From Siphonodentalium dalli (taxonomy: Eukaryota; Mollusca; Scaphopoda; Gadilida; Siphonodentaliidae), in NCBI GenBank assembly GCA_032622095.1, contig CP136061.1, forward strand, positions 217,896,373 through 217,960,372: 64,000 nucleotides of DNA, read 5' to 3'. Shown piece after piece: positions 22,654-35,611 of the stretch; position 1 is the first letter of the stretch, and every line of letters begins with the position of its first letter. A model generated the notes under the pieces. The model did no database searches. It was not told the DNA's origin and saw nothing but the letters and a program-made list of their open reading frames with translations. The position numbers and the translations under genes were made by a program.

Positions 22654-22894
22654 AGGTACTCAATCCGATGGTAATAATAACCACTTGATTTTAGAGTTAT
22701 CCATCTTGATCTGCAAGACCACCCGTTTGACCGGCAAGAACTGTCCCACAAACAATAGAAATCGCAAACTTCAAAAATCGATATCTAATCACTCTGAACT
22801 TTGATGGGTAGGTTCCTCAACTCGAATCAAATATTTTTTACCCTCGAAGCCGAAGAAATAGTAAATTAGGAGCGTCTGATCGGATTGAGTACCT
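22654..22894. mobile_element. TTAA family B element
   Basis: This 241-bp element has inverted ends AGGTACTCAATCCGAT and ATCGGATTGAGTACCT, with TTAA at 22650-22653 and 22895-22898. Copy B has one TTAA (57904-57907) at the same place, confirming TTAA duplication. A longer relative is at 39529-39997. Confidence 0.9.
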
Positions 22895-23149
22895 TTAAAC
22901 TATATGTTTTCATTACTATACATAATACTGCAAAATAATATGGACCCGCTACCGGTTACCTATATATATGACTTGTGTCGTGGTCCGACACATTCCTAGT
23001 ACATTGGAAAATTTTAACTACACTACATGTACATGATACCTCGTGTATAAGAATGGTGAATTTAGTTTTAAAATTGATTAATAATTTTTCCCCAAGAAAT
23101 TAGCATAAAGTAACAAATTGTTGTCAAAACACTAAATTAATACAAGAAT

Positions 23150-23540
23150 AAACAAGTGCACCGCCCAGGATACCCCACCCCGCCAAGGTGGTTTCTGTTG
23201 AGGTTTATTAATTTTATGAAGATCCATATGAAGTTTGGTGACGATTGGATGAGGGATGTGGCCAGTAGGGTGCACCAAAGGATTTACTCAGGCCAAGAGT
23301 TAAATCCAAGATGGCCACTGGCAGCCATGTTTTTCTACGAATTTCGGAAATAATCGATGGCTCACATCTATAGTTCACCCCGACGATTCATATGGAGTTT
23401 GGTGATGATCGGATGACGGACGTGGCCTGTAGGATGTGCCGAAGGATTTAGTCATGCAAAGAGCAAAATCCAAGATGGCCGCTGGCAGCCATGTTTTTTT
23501 TTTCAAGAATTTCGGAAATAATCGATGGCTCCCATAAGGA
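23150..23540 (+). repeat. Tandem ~180-bp repeat with AAGATGGCC motif, copy A
   Basis: About two units, each with GAAGTTTGGTGACGATTGG, then CCAAGATGGCC, then GGCAGCCATGTTTTT. It opens with ACAAGTGCACCGCCCAGG. The same array with about four to five units is at 58805-59600, and a short piece is at 41408-41440. Confidence 0.8.
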
Positions 23541-23875
23541 GTTTACACTTTTTAGTGTGTTTCGACTTTCAGAACTAAAGAAATTAATGAATTAAAAAAA
23601 AACAAGAGACATTAATGAATTAAAAAAATCAAACGTTAGGACTGATGCATATCCCAACCAGGACATATAAATCATAATATATACCAAATGTCATTCATAT
23701 TCATTGAGACGATCGCGAAAACATTGTTCACGTTTTACCTTTTATTTGGAGCCGGCCTCGGTCTCGGCATACACTAAACCCTACGGCGCTACTACTGATT
23801 CTATTCAATCAGTAGTAGTGCCTAATTTGCTCCATTGACATATTAAGTGTTATCTGAACAAGCACAAATTACTAC
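23541..23875 (+). repeat. Last block of segmental duplication, with a perfect hairpin
   Basis: It matches 60590-60913. It contains a 12-bp stem, CTACTACTGATT paired with AATCAGTAGTAG, around CTATTC at 23792-23821. Function unknown. Confidence 0.8.
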
Positions 23876-24319
23876 TAAATAAAACAAAATATCAACAAAA
23901 TAAGCCTTGATATTTTCTTACAGATATATAATAAACATGACTGGTATAAATTTACCTTTGGTAAGCATAGCATAATCCAAGAAATCTCAATATTTACACA
24001 TTGTTTCCAAGAATGACACACAGAAATGGTGAATTCCCACCAAAAAATCCAAGGAAAGAGATAACATGTTTTGTCAAATCTGGGGTTTCAGTTTATAAAG
24101 TAAGGAATCTAGGGGGATTTTTTACCTTTTGACCTAGTCCAACAAATTAGACGATTCGGATTAAGACATATTTTAATATTTGGACATTTATGTTGTCTCA
24201 ATTCCTCATCGTCTAATACAGGACGTGAACACGTTACTTGCAACGAACCCGCAAAGTCTGTTCGGCAAGGAAAAGCCCCTTTAAATTACATTGCTCACGT
24301 CTAATGACACAAATAAAAC

Positions 24320-24915
24320 TATAAATAAACAAGAGGTGTGCACTCGAGTGCTAGCATACCCCACCGTGGCAAATTCAACCCGCATTATCCGTAAACCCTA
24401 CAATTTTTTTTTTTAACTTTAAAGAAAAATTCGGACTAATAATATCGATATGGTGTCACAAGAAGCTTGTACAGAAAAAAATATTCAAATTGGTTCATAT
24501 TTGTTAAAGTTATTAAGTCGGACAGAATTTTCTAAGTCAAAATAAGTCGAAAATGAAGTGTAATATTACGAAACAGTCTGAGCCTATCCCTAGCCGCATC
24601 ATGTAGAGAGGATATTCTGAGAAGCACGTACACCAAAAATTATTGAAATCGGTTCATATTTGTTACGGACAGAATTTTCTAAGTCAAAATAAGTCGAAAA
24701 TGAGGAGTAAATTAAAAAAAAAAAGTCGGACCGAACCGCAATTAGCACCATGCGGAGAGGCAGTCCCAAGGAGATTGCATACACAAAATTATTGAAATCG
24801 GTTAATAGTTGTTCGAGTTATGAGGTCGGACGGACGGAGAAAGCGTGACGGACGGACAGACGCAGTCAATCCAGTATACCCCCCATTTTCTTCGAAAGTG
24901 GGGGTATAAAAACAC
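24320..24915 (+). repeat. Non-autonomous repeat ending in a hairpin
   Basis: It starts ATAAACAAGAGGTGTGCAC and ends at a hairpin of CCCCCATTTT with AAAGTGGGGG, followed by TATAA. Inside are two subrepeats around AGTCAAAATAAGTCGAAAATG (24535 and 24680) and a GGACGGACAGACG run. Its opening resembles the opening of the ~180-bp array at 23150, suggesting one superfamily. A Helitron-like origin is possible but the termini are not diagnostic. Confidence 0.6.
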
Positions 24916-27375
24916 ATACCTTTTGTTGGAATGTTAAATATCATGACTGAACTAACTAGCATAAATTTGTGTGACTATTAATCCATAAAATGTTATCAGA
25001 AGACAACCGACAGAAATATCCACACAGTCTGCGTTCATGAGCACGCGCGATACCGAAAGTACGCGCATGCGCAACAGGTCATACATCTGGGAAAACACGC
25101 GAAATTAACATAATTTATTTAGGCCAAACACCAAACTGATTTCGCAGTTTCATTGTTCCAGACCACATAGGAACAGGCTGATTTTTATGGACATTGTGGG
25201 AACTATATACTTATCATTTTACGGATTGAATGATTTTTTTGGACATATATATAGTAAGTACCGTATATATGTAGTAAGTGCTACATACAAACGCTAACTG
25301 GTTGTCATGCCACACACAGAGACGTAAAGAAAGCTATAGTGGGTGGGTGGGTGGGTGTCCAGTGGGCCTTTAGTTTCAACAATTGGAAAGTTTATGCCTA
25401 ACAGGTTGAGTTTGTTCTGATATGCGAATATTACAAGTGTAGTCCTATTTAATGTGAAATTTGTAGTGATGAATCGATTTGGGGGGAAAATATATATATC
25501 GCATCGGTCGTCGAAATTGCTAGAAGTTTCATAGCAGACGGCTAAATGCGATTTTGTGCGCAATTTATTACCGGATGTGAATATATTCGCCGCCACGTGG
25601 TCTCGTATTCTATGCATATAAAAACTAGCCTCGCTTTGATAATTGAGAATGATACAGCTACGAAATTGCATACGTGTATACGCGCGGGTTCAATTCTTCT
25701 ACATATTTTGTCGTTAAGGAAAGTTTTGGTTTTCCGTTTCAATATGTCGGCCGGTCTATTGCCAATTGTGTAATTTCCAATTTTACTGAACACAGTCAGT
25801 CAACTATTTTCGGTATACGGTACCGTACATACATACTTAATTTATCTCCAATTAAGTTCGCCGCCGTAACTATTTTCGGTACGGTACCGTACGTACATAC
25901 TTTATTTATCTCGAATTAAGTCTTCAAATGTACGTTTTAATACATATTCACCGTATTAACGACCATATATTATTTTAAATATAATAGGCTGACCATACTT
26001 ACCATTACTTACCGTAGAAGACATAAACAGAACTGTTTATTTGATCGTTGATTTACCGTTTTCTCACTTTTTACTGGAAAAAGCGGAAATAATCGCAACG
26101 TACCACCATCGGAACGTCAGGATTTTTTTCAGATGCCGATTATAAACAGGCAAACGAATAATATAGGCCAAGTGCCGTTTCAGTTAATCTATTCATCACT
26201 AGAAATGTGTTGCTTTTATGCCAAAATATCGAACATATGTTCCGGCTTTTGGTCATAGTTTTCGACTTGTGAACATTTCATGGGGCAGGTGGTCGTGGAA
26301 TTCATCGAATACAACCGATTTACTTACCCGAAAATCCACAGCAATACGAATATAATCCACATAAGTGACTAATAATAATAACTATTGTGCCATGCATATC
26401 ATACTCTCGTCGAATCTTGACATGCGGGAAAGCTTGAAAGACCAAGTGTCCGGTTAACCATAAAGCATAGACTATTACGATTTGTATAGGTAATCAATTT
26501 GCATTTCAAAAATAATAAAATAATTTCCATATCCCTTCAAATATTGTTTACTTAAGAAAAGGCATCTTTATTTTTGGTACATAAATGACAATGGCATAAT
26601 TTTGATAAGAACACTAGTATGATGGAAATGTAAACAAAATCGGACAAACAGAACCTTATTATTGTTATTTATCAAACAAACAACCTTTGGCGATAATATG
26701 CTAACTATAAATGACAACAATTTGACCCATTCGATTTGATATTTCCAGATCTGCACGGTATATCTATCTTGATTTTCACGAGTAATCAATGTGCCTGGCC
26801 TTTATTTTAGATGCGTGACGTCATTGCATTCGTTTGTTTTCGAAAATGGTGATATGTTTTACGCTCCGGGATTAAACTAACAAATCTGTAATTATGACAA
26901 CTTTTATATCACAATCTATGTGTGAACACAAATAATACTATCTCCGCTACAGGTACGACTCATGTATTTGTAGAAAATTTAAGAGAAAAACGTATTTTGA
27001 TGGGGTCATATCGGTGGTCACTGGTGTTGATCTGCTTCAAAATATGTGCTAATGGACTTTCAGCTCTTTTATTAGACTATAAGGATTAAGATAATCGTAA
27101 ATTTATGTCCAAATATTAAAATATATCTTAATGATAATCCGAATAGTCTAATTTGTTTGACTACTTTTGACCAATGACATGGCCTGTTGCTTTTCCATGT
27201 GACTTTTGACCTGGTCATATCCTTTGTGAATTCTTCAATGTATGGAGGAAATAAAGATATAATAAAAATAACTAATGATATGTTTACAAAATGTAAAGTT
27301 ATACCAGTCTCGGTTATTGTACATCCATAAGAACATATCAAGGCTTATTTTGTTGATATTTTTTATGTTACTTGG
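24916..27375. other. Gene-less stretch with a small tandem duplication
   Basis: I see no supported gene. A roughly 65-bp unit containing ACTATTTTCGGTA and GGTACCGTACATACATACTT is duplicated in tandem at about 25801-25920. A short GGGT repeat lies at 25344-25359. Open frames of up to 125 codons on both strands overlap one another and look random. Confidence 0.5.
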
Positions 27376-27379
27376 TAGT

Positions 27380-27728
27380 AATTGTGCTGAAGGGGTCACT
27401 CTCACCAAAAAAAGTGCTGAAGGGTACACAGGATTTTCAAAATGTGCTGAAGGGACGGGTACACAGGGTTTGAAATGTCATTGTAAAGGACATTCAGTCT
27501 TCGTATATGCCATGATTTCTGTTAGAGAATAATTGTTTACGTTCTCGGACAATGAATATCAAAATGTACTGAAAACAAACAGCTAATGGACGCCAGACTT
27601 TCATAAACACAATTTAAGTAATGGTGTTCGTGCCGATCACAAACCCTGTGTACCCTTCAGCACATTTTCAAACCCTGTGTACCCTTCAGCACTTTTTTTT
27701 TGGTGAGAGTGACCCCTTCAGCAGTAAT
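27380..27728. mobile_element. Palindromic MITE with GTGCTGAAGGG ends
   Basis: The left part carries GTGCTGAAGGGGTCACTCTC and then two more GTGCTGAAGGG blocks alternating with TACACAGG. The right part repeats these in inverted order. Arms are about 100 bp around a 140-bp centre. Confidence 0.75.
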
Positions 27729-27737
27729 TAGACCCGA

Positions 27738-27771
27738 TGGCACTAGAAATGTATTTCATCATTTCTAGTGC
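27738..27771. repeat. Perfect 13-bp-stem hairpin
   Basis: GGCACTAGAAATG pairs exactly with CATTTCTAGTGCC around an 8-base loop. It adjoins the palindromic MITE and a C-run. Role unknown. Confidence 0.7.
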
Positions 27772-27784
27772 CGCACGCCCCCCC

Positions 27785-29256
27785 ATACCCTGTGTAGAGC
27801 TATCTATATATGCTTCCAGCGGTGAATATATCCTGTTATTAAGTCTTGAAACTTATATTTTGCATACGTTGTAAGATATTACGAAATAGTCTAGATCGTA
27901 ACCACGATCGGAATAGCCTACTCTGTGAAAAAATGTCATCATGATTACTGCTGATTTTAATGTCAATAAGTTCTACTGCAACTGATATGATGTGCAGCTC
28001 TTGCAATTTCTCAGTGAACATTTCACACGTTGATCCCTTGTTGGCACATTACAGTGCAATTCTGCATATATGATTCATTAAAATTGTCCGTACACAAAGT
28101 TGCTCATTTCCCGAAGTTCTAGGTAAATGACAATATTATTACTCGGCTGGGCCAATTGCCATACGGTGAGGCAATCTCAATAAAATATGTTGTCAAATTG
28201 ATTGGTAGGCCTATGCATGGACAGATTGCTTCCAGTGTTGGTTTATTTGCGCGCTCAATGACTCTTGTTGGAATTACCGATTCCTAGTCGCAAGGTGCAC
28301 AAATATGAAAACGTACTAAGCTGACCCCTCCAGCACAATTAGCCTACGGTACACGTTAACATGTACATTATAAGACGAAACGTTTCCGGACATGAAGTGA
28401 GGTAGGCCTATATAATTATAATAATTAATATAAGGATCTGATAACCTGATATCATAGTGCCCGGGCCCAGATGGCCATATAATAACATTAATATCCCAGT
28501 CACAGTGTATCGGCCTTTACACCTGTATACCCATAAGGTAGGCCTAACGCATATTTTCGATCAGTGGTCATAACATATGTAAATTTATCTACTATTATGA
28601 TGAAACCACGTGCGAACTGGAAGAAGACATGTATGTGCAAAACAACCTGACTCAAGGACTGCCAACGATTGTTTGAACTACGTAGCAGCCAGCCAATAAG
28701 TCTCAGCTACAACTAAACAACAACAGAAATATTCACCAAATAATATTATTGTTCATACAAAATACCCGTGTATACATATCAATAGCGTACACCTACCGAC
28801 ATAATTAGAAGTATCAGACAATAGTATGCAGTTAGTTACAAATGGTGAAAACAAATGAGCAACACCGCTGAGCTGTGGTGGAAGAAGGAGAAAAATAGCT
28901 GAGATATGCTTTATTTGCAGAAATGAAATAGAACGTCTCTTTAATAAACACCTCTGCGTACGAAAATCGTAACCCGCCACCCATGCGAAGATATTGATTA
29001 TCCAGTACTTTAGTCTGAAATGTATTTACTGCGGTACTGCCGACCTCGATGACAACAAGATGGATGTCCATGCTTATTTTTATTTTGACAACTGACAAAT
29101 GTCTGATACAAGCATTTAGGTGTGCCGATTGTGGGAACTTTTGGCGTCAACTTGTTGTGGGGAGTACCGACTGAAAATATATGGTGAGGTAATAAGTCTA
29201 GCATTCATTGTTTAGATGAAAAATGTTGTGAAATAGATAGCTCTACACAGGGTATG
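27785..29256. other. Region bounded by 24-bp inverted repeats, possible transposon
   Basis: The sequence starting CATACCCTGTGTAGAGC at 27785 is exactly inverted at about 29233-29256. The inside, about 1.4 kb, has no recognised coding sequence and no clear target duplication at the ends. A hairpin, GCCGCCCTAAT with ATTAGGGCGGC, follows at about 29267-29306. Confidence 0.5.
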
Positions 29257-29303
29257 GCAGGCCATCAGCCGCCCTAATGGGCAGTTTGAGCTGATCATTA
29301 GGG

Positions 29304-30295
29304 CGGCGTAGTGTCTAGCAGTAATTGTTGTTGGTTTAGAGAACACTCAGTAGACCCCGAAGCCACGGCAAATAGTTTTCACGGCTGGCTCAACCAATTT
29401 TTGTGGCTGGTTATCTAGCTAAGCCGGCTCAGTCACGACGTTTGTGGCTGACGAAATATGGCGACTCAGCCGGCTGAGACGTTATCATTCAGCGTATTTC
29501 ATTTCCGAAATTTTCCCAATCCCCGGTTATAGACACCTGCTTGTTTTTGGCGTTTGTTGTGAACCCGTATAATTCCAGACCACGCGTATTCTATTGGTGT
29601 TGGGCTTTTCCATTATGGCGAAATACACGAAGGACTCAGTAAAGGACTGGCAGGGATGTACTATGTAGTTTCTCATCATATAATCGGTATAAGTTACATT
29701 GGAACTTCTGTCGACTTCAGACGGCTATCATCACTGGCATCTTGCGATATATGCATGCATCATTGAATGCTGAATCCGATAGTATTGATATATAATATTT
29801 CAAACTATTTTCTATTCTCTTCTACAGGTTATGTGCAAATATTGACAACTGTCAGCGATGTCTAACACTGAGTCGTGTCGAAATAAACAATTTATACTTT
29901 AAACCCTTTCAATACTGAATGGATGCTCCCACTTCGTTATATGAAAGCATGCATTGGAATAGTCTATTACACAATGAGAGGCCCCGGGTGTTCTGATAGT
30001 GTAACAACCATACCGTGCCCATACGAGTATGCCAATATTAGGCAATGCGGTTTAGTTATTTGCGATTCGCAGTACAGTTGTCCTATAAGTCCATACACAC
30101 GGCTCAGCCATTTTACAATTCCGGCGGCGGAGATTTTTTCATGCGGCTGGCGTTAGAGATAATATGGCTGGCGGCGGCTTGTGGCCAATATGGCTGGCGG
30201 CGTGCGATGACGGCTTCGGGCTCTAACATTCAGCATGCCAGCGGGGACGATCGGCCGCTAGGTTGGTGACATGATGTACGGCGTAGTGTCTAGCA
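29304..30295. other. 958-bp insert between 17-bp direct repeats
   Basis: CGGCGTAGTGTCTAGCA is present at 29304-29320 and again at 30279-30295. The direct repeats resemble a long target-site duplication. The interior contains several GCCGGCT/GGCTGGC motifs and no clear ORF. It has a CCCTTTCAATACTGAATGG stretch near 29903. Confidence 0.5.
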
Positions 30296-31423
30296 ATGTA
30301 GCATACACTTTACAAATTACATAGTCCAAAATTGACTATACATTGAATATCTTTATTATCCCGTAGATTTTCGACTACAAACACTGACAAATTCTGAAAT
30401 TACAGTGTGTCCCGAAGACGATGACTTTAGTTTACTTTAGCCTTTACTACTTTAGGTAAGATGCGTGTGGAGTCAGAATATGAAATAAATAAGAATCATA
30501 TAATAGTATAAGCACAGTGCACTAACACAGAATTCCAAATCAAACTGAGGAGGAATAAACACGTGTCTGCTAGCCAAGGGCGGGTGGTAATCTCAAGTTC
30601 AATGACGCCCAGAAGAGAATTATTATACGTAGATTAAAAAACTTGGTCGCTTCAAACAGAACCAACATAAGAACGATCCATTACAATATTTTCCACAACT
30701 TGATTGAAACATATATATATATACCACATATGGTGTCTGAAAAAATAACCTACGACAGTCAATATTACCATTTACCTGTTTAATTTTTTGTTTGTTAATT
30801 TGTTTGTCCATGATCATGGTTGGTCGCCTTTCTGTTGCCCTGTATGTAGATATATAAACATACGGGATGGCGGATTAATTTAAAGATGTAATCACGGATT
30901 TGAGGAATTGTTATTTGAAGATTTATTAAATTATGTTGTTTAACATTTACTTTGTGTAGGCAGGGGCGTAGGAACCAGAAAATGGTCAACACTTAAACTT
31001 TATTTCTTATTTATTCAACCTAACCAGTCACATTCTCCGCCCGCACAGTTTGAATTAAAATATATAGTATACTCTATATGGCAATTATCGGTTGGGGGTA
31101 CCATTATAAAGATTAGGTGCCTTGACTGCCATGTGTTAACTGTTATTGTCTCACTGGTTTGTGGTATCATACAAGTACAAACATTTAGGTTTTTATCGGG
31201 TAATAAATTATAACTCCCCACATGGTGCTATCCACCGACCTTTGCTCCTTATAAGCCTAGCTTCTTGTTACAGTAGGGTAATGTGGGGCATAATTATATA
31301 TAATGAGACACGTAAGCACATTATTTAGACCCCACTATGCCACTAAAAACGATGGAAGGGCACAAATTATTAAACTAAAAGTTAGATAAATATTTCTAGT
31401 ATACATATTGTTACTCACACTTG
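30296..31423. other. Gene-less AT-rich stretch
   Basis: No coding similarity, no strong repeat. A handful of open frames of 60-70 codons on both strands have no supporting feature. Confidence 0.5.
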
Positions 31424-31439
31424 CCTATTATTCCTTATT

Positions 31440-31935
31440 TTCAAAAATGTCGCTTTCGACCGATTTGACGACATGGGTGGGTGGCCCGCCCCAAATACCA
31501 CATAGAAACACCCGACCCCCCACCCATCACCCTCGGGGGGGGGGTGCCACCCGAGGGGGTGAAATGGGGTATGGACCATTTTCGAGAACGGTAATGATTT
31601 CGACCGATTTGACGGCATGGGTGGGTGGCCCGCCCCAAATACCACCTAGAAACACCCCGACCCCACCATCACCTCCGGGGGTGCCACCCCGAGCGGGTAA
31701 AAATGGGGTATGGACCATTTTCGAGAACGGTAAGGATTTCGACCGATTTGACGGCATGGGTGGGTGGCCCGCCCCAAATACCACCTAGAAACACCCGACC
31801 CCCACCCATCACTCCCGGGGGTGCCACCCCGAGGAAGTCAAAAAATGGGGTATCGACCATTTTCGAGAACGGTAAGGATTTCGACCGATTTGACGGCATG
31901 GGTGGGTGTGGGTATGGACCATTTTCGAGAACAGC
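31440..31935 (+). repeat. 141-bp tandem repeat array, left (C-rich on this strand)
   Basis: About 3.5 units, each with TTTCGACCGATTTGACGGC, GGGTGGGTGGCCCGCCCC, CCCCACC runs, GGGGTATGGACC and TTTTCGAGAACGG. The period is a multiple of three, so open frames on both strands are expected by chance. The runs of four or more G or C could form quadruplex or i-motif structures. Confidence 0.9.
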
Positions 31936-32029
31936 CGCAATCGGTCATACAACCATAGGGCGTTTAATTAGTCTGGAAAAGCTGTCAGATCACATGATAA
32001 TCCATTTCATGACACAGTACTTAGACAGT

Positions 32030-34660
32030 TTTTCTTGCACACTCGTATGGACGAATGCCGGTCTATGCCCTATTATGCTTTGCCAGACTCCGTATATGAC
32101 TGAATTCTTTCTGATACACGTCACACTTGTATGGACAATAGCCAGTCTTTGTCCTCTTATGCTTTGCCAGACTTCATATATGACTGAATTCCTTATGATA
32201 CACGTCACGCTCGTACGGTCGATCGTCGGTGTTCGTCTTCTTATGCATTGTCATAGTCCATATATATCTGAATTATTTATAATACACGTCACGCTCGTAG
32301 TATGGTCGATCGCCGGTGTTCGTGCTGTTGTGCGTTGCCAAACTCCATATATAACTGAATTCCTTCTCATACACGTCACTCTCGTATGGTCGATCGCCGG
32401 TGTTCGTCATCGTATGCATTGTCAGACTCCGTATATGACTGAATTCCTTCTCATACACGTCACTCTCGTATGGTCGATCGCCGGTGTTCGTCCTCTTATA
32501 CATTGCCAGACTCCATATATATGATGAATTCCTTATGATACACGTCACGCTCGTATGGTCGATCGCTGGTGTTCGTCTATGCATTGCCAGTTCCCATATA
32601 TGATGAATTCCTTATGATACACTTCACGCTCGTATGATCGATCGCCGGTGTTCGTCCTCTTATGCATTGTCACACTCCATATATGATTAATTCCTTATGA
32701 ACACGTCACGCTCGTATGGTCGATCGTCGGTGTTCGTCCTCTGTTGCGTTGCCAGACTCTATATATAACTGAATTCCTTCTCATACACGTCACTCTCGTA
32801 TGGACAATCGCTGGTGTTCGTCCTCTTATGCTTTGCCAGACTCCATATATGATGAATTCCTTATGATACACGTCACCCTCGTATGGTCGATCGCCGGTGA
32901 TCGTCCTGTTATGCATTGCCAGACTCCATATATGATGAATTCCCTATGATACACGTCACGCTCGTATGATCGATCGCCGGTGTTCGTCCTCTTATGCATT
33001 GTCAGACTCCATATATGACTGAATTCCTTATGATACACCTTACGCTCGTATGGGCGATCGCCGGTGTTCGTCCTCTTTTACATTGTCAGACTCCATATGT
33101 GACTGAATTCCTTCTCATATACGTCACTCTCGTATGGTCGATCGCCGGTGTTCGTCCTCTGTTGCGTTGCCAGACTCTATATATAACTGAATTCCTTCTC
33201 ATACACGTCACTTTCGTATGGACGATCGCTGGTGTTCGTCCTCTTTTGCATTGTCAGACTCCATATATGACTGAATTCCTTCTCATACACGTCACGCTCG
33301 CATGGTCGATCGTCGGTGTCCGTCACCTGATGCGTTGCTAAACTCCATATATAACTGAATTCCTTCGCATACACGTCACTCTCGTATGGTCGATCGCCGG
33401 TGTTCGCCCTGTTATGCATTGCCAGACTCCATATGTGATGAATTCCCTATAATACACGTCACGCTCGTATGATCGATCGCCGGTGTTCGTCCTCTTATGC
33501 ATTGTCAGACTCCATATATGATGTATTCCTTATGATACACCTCACGCTCGTATGGGCGATCGCCAGTGTTCGCCCTCTGTTGCGTTTCCAGACTCTATAT
33601 ATAACTGAATTCCTTCTCATACACGTCACTCTCGTATGGACGATCACTGGTGTTCGTCCTCTTTTGCATTGTCAGACACCATATGTGACTGAATTCCTTC
33701 TCATATACGTCACTCTCGTATGGTCGATCGCCGGTGTTCGTCCTGTTGCGTTGCCAGACTCTATATATAACTGAATTCCTTCTCATACACGTCACTTTCG
33801 TATGGACGATCGCTGGTGTTCGTCCTCTTTTGCATTGTCAGACTCCATATATGACTGAATTCCTTCTCATACACGTCACGCTCGCATGGTCAATGGTCGG
33901 TGTCCGTCCTCTTATGCGTTGCTAAACTCCATATATAACTGAATTTCTTCTCATACACGTCACTCTCGTATGGTCGATCGCCGGTGTTCGTCCTGTTATG
34001 CATTGCCAGTTCCCATATATGATGAATTCCATATAATACACGTCACGCTCGTATGATCGATCGTCGGTGTTCGTCCTCTTATGCATTGCCAAACTCCATA
34101 TATGACTGAATTCCTTATACACGTCACACTCGTATGGGCGATCGCCGGTGTTCTTCCTCTTATGCATTGTCACACTCCATATATGATGTATTCCATATGA
34201 TACACCTCACGCTCGTATGGGCGATCGCCGGTGTTCGTCCTCTGTTGTGTTGCCAGACTCTATATGTAACTGAATTCCTTCTCATACACGTCACTCTCGT
34301 CTGGACGATCGCTGGTGTTCGTCCTATTTTGCATTGTCAGACTCCATATACGACTGAATTCCTTCTCATACACGTCACGCTCGCATGGTCGATCGTCGGT
34401 GTCCGTCCTCTTATGCGTTGCTAAACTCCATATATAACTGAATTTCTTCTCATACACGTCACTTTCGTATGGTCGATCGTCGGTGTTCGTCCTCTTATGC
34501 ATTGCCAAACTCCATATATAACTGAATTCCTTATACACGTCACACTCGTATGGGCGATCGCCGGTGTTCTTCCTCTTATGCATTGTCAGACTCCATATAT
34601 GATGTATTCATTATGATACACCTCACGCTCGTATGGGCGATCGCCGGTGTTCGTCCTCTT
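32030..34660 (-). pseudogene. About 31 copies of an 84-bp decayed C2H2 finger unit
   Basis: The period is exactly one zinc finger, 28 codons. The minus-strand consensus reads PYESDVYEKEF, then SHIWSLAMH, then KRTNTGDR. Compared with a standard finger, the conserved Phe, Leu, first His and TGDRP linker are kept. The first Cys is usually Ser or Arg (Cys in a few units), the second Cys is Tyr and the second His is Asn. Three of four zinc ligands are thus lost in nearly every unit. Stops or frameshifts break the frame every two to four units. The loss therefore preceded or accompanied amplification. It is now probably a satellite-like array, not a gene. Confidence 0.88.
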
Positions 34661-35610
34661 GAGGACAAAGGGACCACATGGTCATCTGATTGTGTATCGA
34701 GGCCCCCGAAGGGAACCTGTTATAACTAGTTTAAAATATGGATGTTTAAAATGATAATACTAATAATTCTCCACTCCGTTACAGAGAGACATCACTATTT
34801 TGTGTAGTCTTATTTAATGTGATATTTGATTTGGGAAATAGTACATGTACACTATGTGTGGTTTCAACACCCATCTTTATTCCGGGGATGTCCATGTGCT
34901 TCTACTGCGTATGGGCGGGAACGAATAGACACTTATACCAAACTATTTTCTATCAAGAAAATATTTCTTCATTTGAGATTTATTTTTTCATTTTAAGAAA
35001 TAATATTCTTAGAACACGTTTAGAAAACGTTATTCACATTTATCACATATTCTGCTGTCTAGAATTGTTTTCTAGAATTAGGAAAAACATTCTAGCTTAT
35101 AAGAACACCTATTAGAAAGCAAGAATTTTGTGCTTGTGTTTAGAAAGTGATTAGTGAAAGCGATACGTTTTTCTTCTGATTTAAAAAAAAAAGTTTTGGA
35201 AAGTAAGAAATGTTTTCTTGTGTCAGAAAAAGTGGTAGTGTGATTTCGTTCCTGATTTTAGAAAAAAAGGTTTTATAGAACAATAATAAAACACCTATAA
35301 GAAATGCATGACTTGATTCTAATCTAATAAGAAAATGAAAACGTTTGTTATCACCCAGCCAGACCAAACCATGTTCAAGTTGACAGCAGGAATAACTAAC
35401 ATTATTCCAAATATTCCCCTGTATGTCATGCAATTATATTTACGTAGAAAGTGTTTTTAACGAAAATTATTTTATTAAGTCTTTTACTTAAATAAGAAAA
35501 TAGTTTTTTCTCAATATAAAAACCTGCTTTTTTAACTAAGAACAACTATCAAAAATCATAAAGCAATATTTTCGTGAGTCACTCCCAAAACAATAAGCGC
35601 AATTAGATAT
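34661..35610. other. AT-rich interior with recurrent TTCTAAGAAAA-like motifs
   Basis: No gene seen. Many short direct and inverted TTTTCTA/TAGAAAA blocks occur between 34960 and 35560, giving weak local palindromes. Confidence 0.5.
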
Positions 35611-35611
35611 T

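Larger units (their letters stand above)
13714..23875. repeat. Segmental duplication, copy A (partner 46826-60913)
   Basis: From TAATATTGTATAGCTTTATC onward, blocks align in order and direct orientation with 46826-60913. They include the fossil array, the CTTCAAAAG minisatellite, the 160-bp hairpin element, the zinc-finger gene and the palindrome near 23800. Differences are mostly clean insertions of repeats in one copy or the other. Copy A uniquely has the nested element at 15380-15891, about 340 bp near 17250-17590 and the family B element at 22654-22894. Confidence 0.9.

Noticed and set aside
24320-24915. Firm Helitron assignment
   Set aside because: The terminal hairpin is suggestive, but the TC start, CTRR end and A/T insertion site are not shown.
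25294-25793. Overlapping open frames of 75-125 codons on both strands
   Set aside because: They overlap each other on opposite strands and have no recognisable motif; I regard them as chance.
29923-30269. Possible zinc-finger relic (PYEY-x4-QCG)
   Set aside because: Only one short match to the fossil consensus, with no periodicity; too weak to support.
31625-32524. 299-codon open frame on the plus strand
   Set aside because: It runs from the 141-bp array into the 84-bp array. Both periods are multiples of three, so open frames extend on either strand without selection; there is no independent coding evidence.
32030-34660. CRISPR-like regular repeat array
   Set aside because: The 84-bp units are contiguous with no spacer alternation, diverge like coding repeats, and translate as zinc-finger units in a eukaryotic setting.
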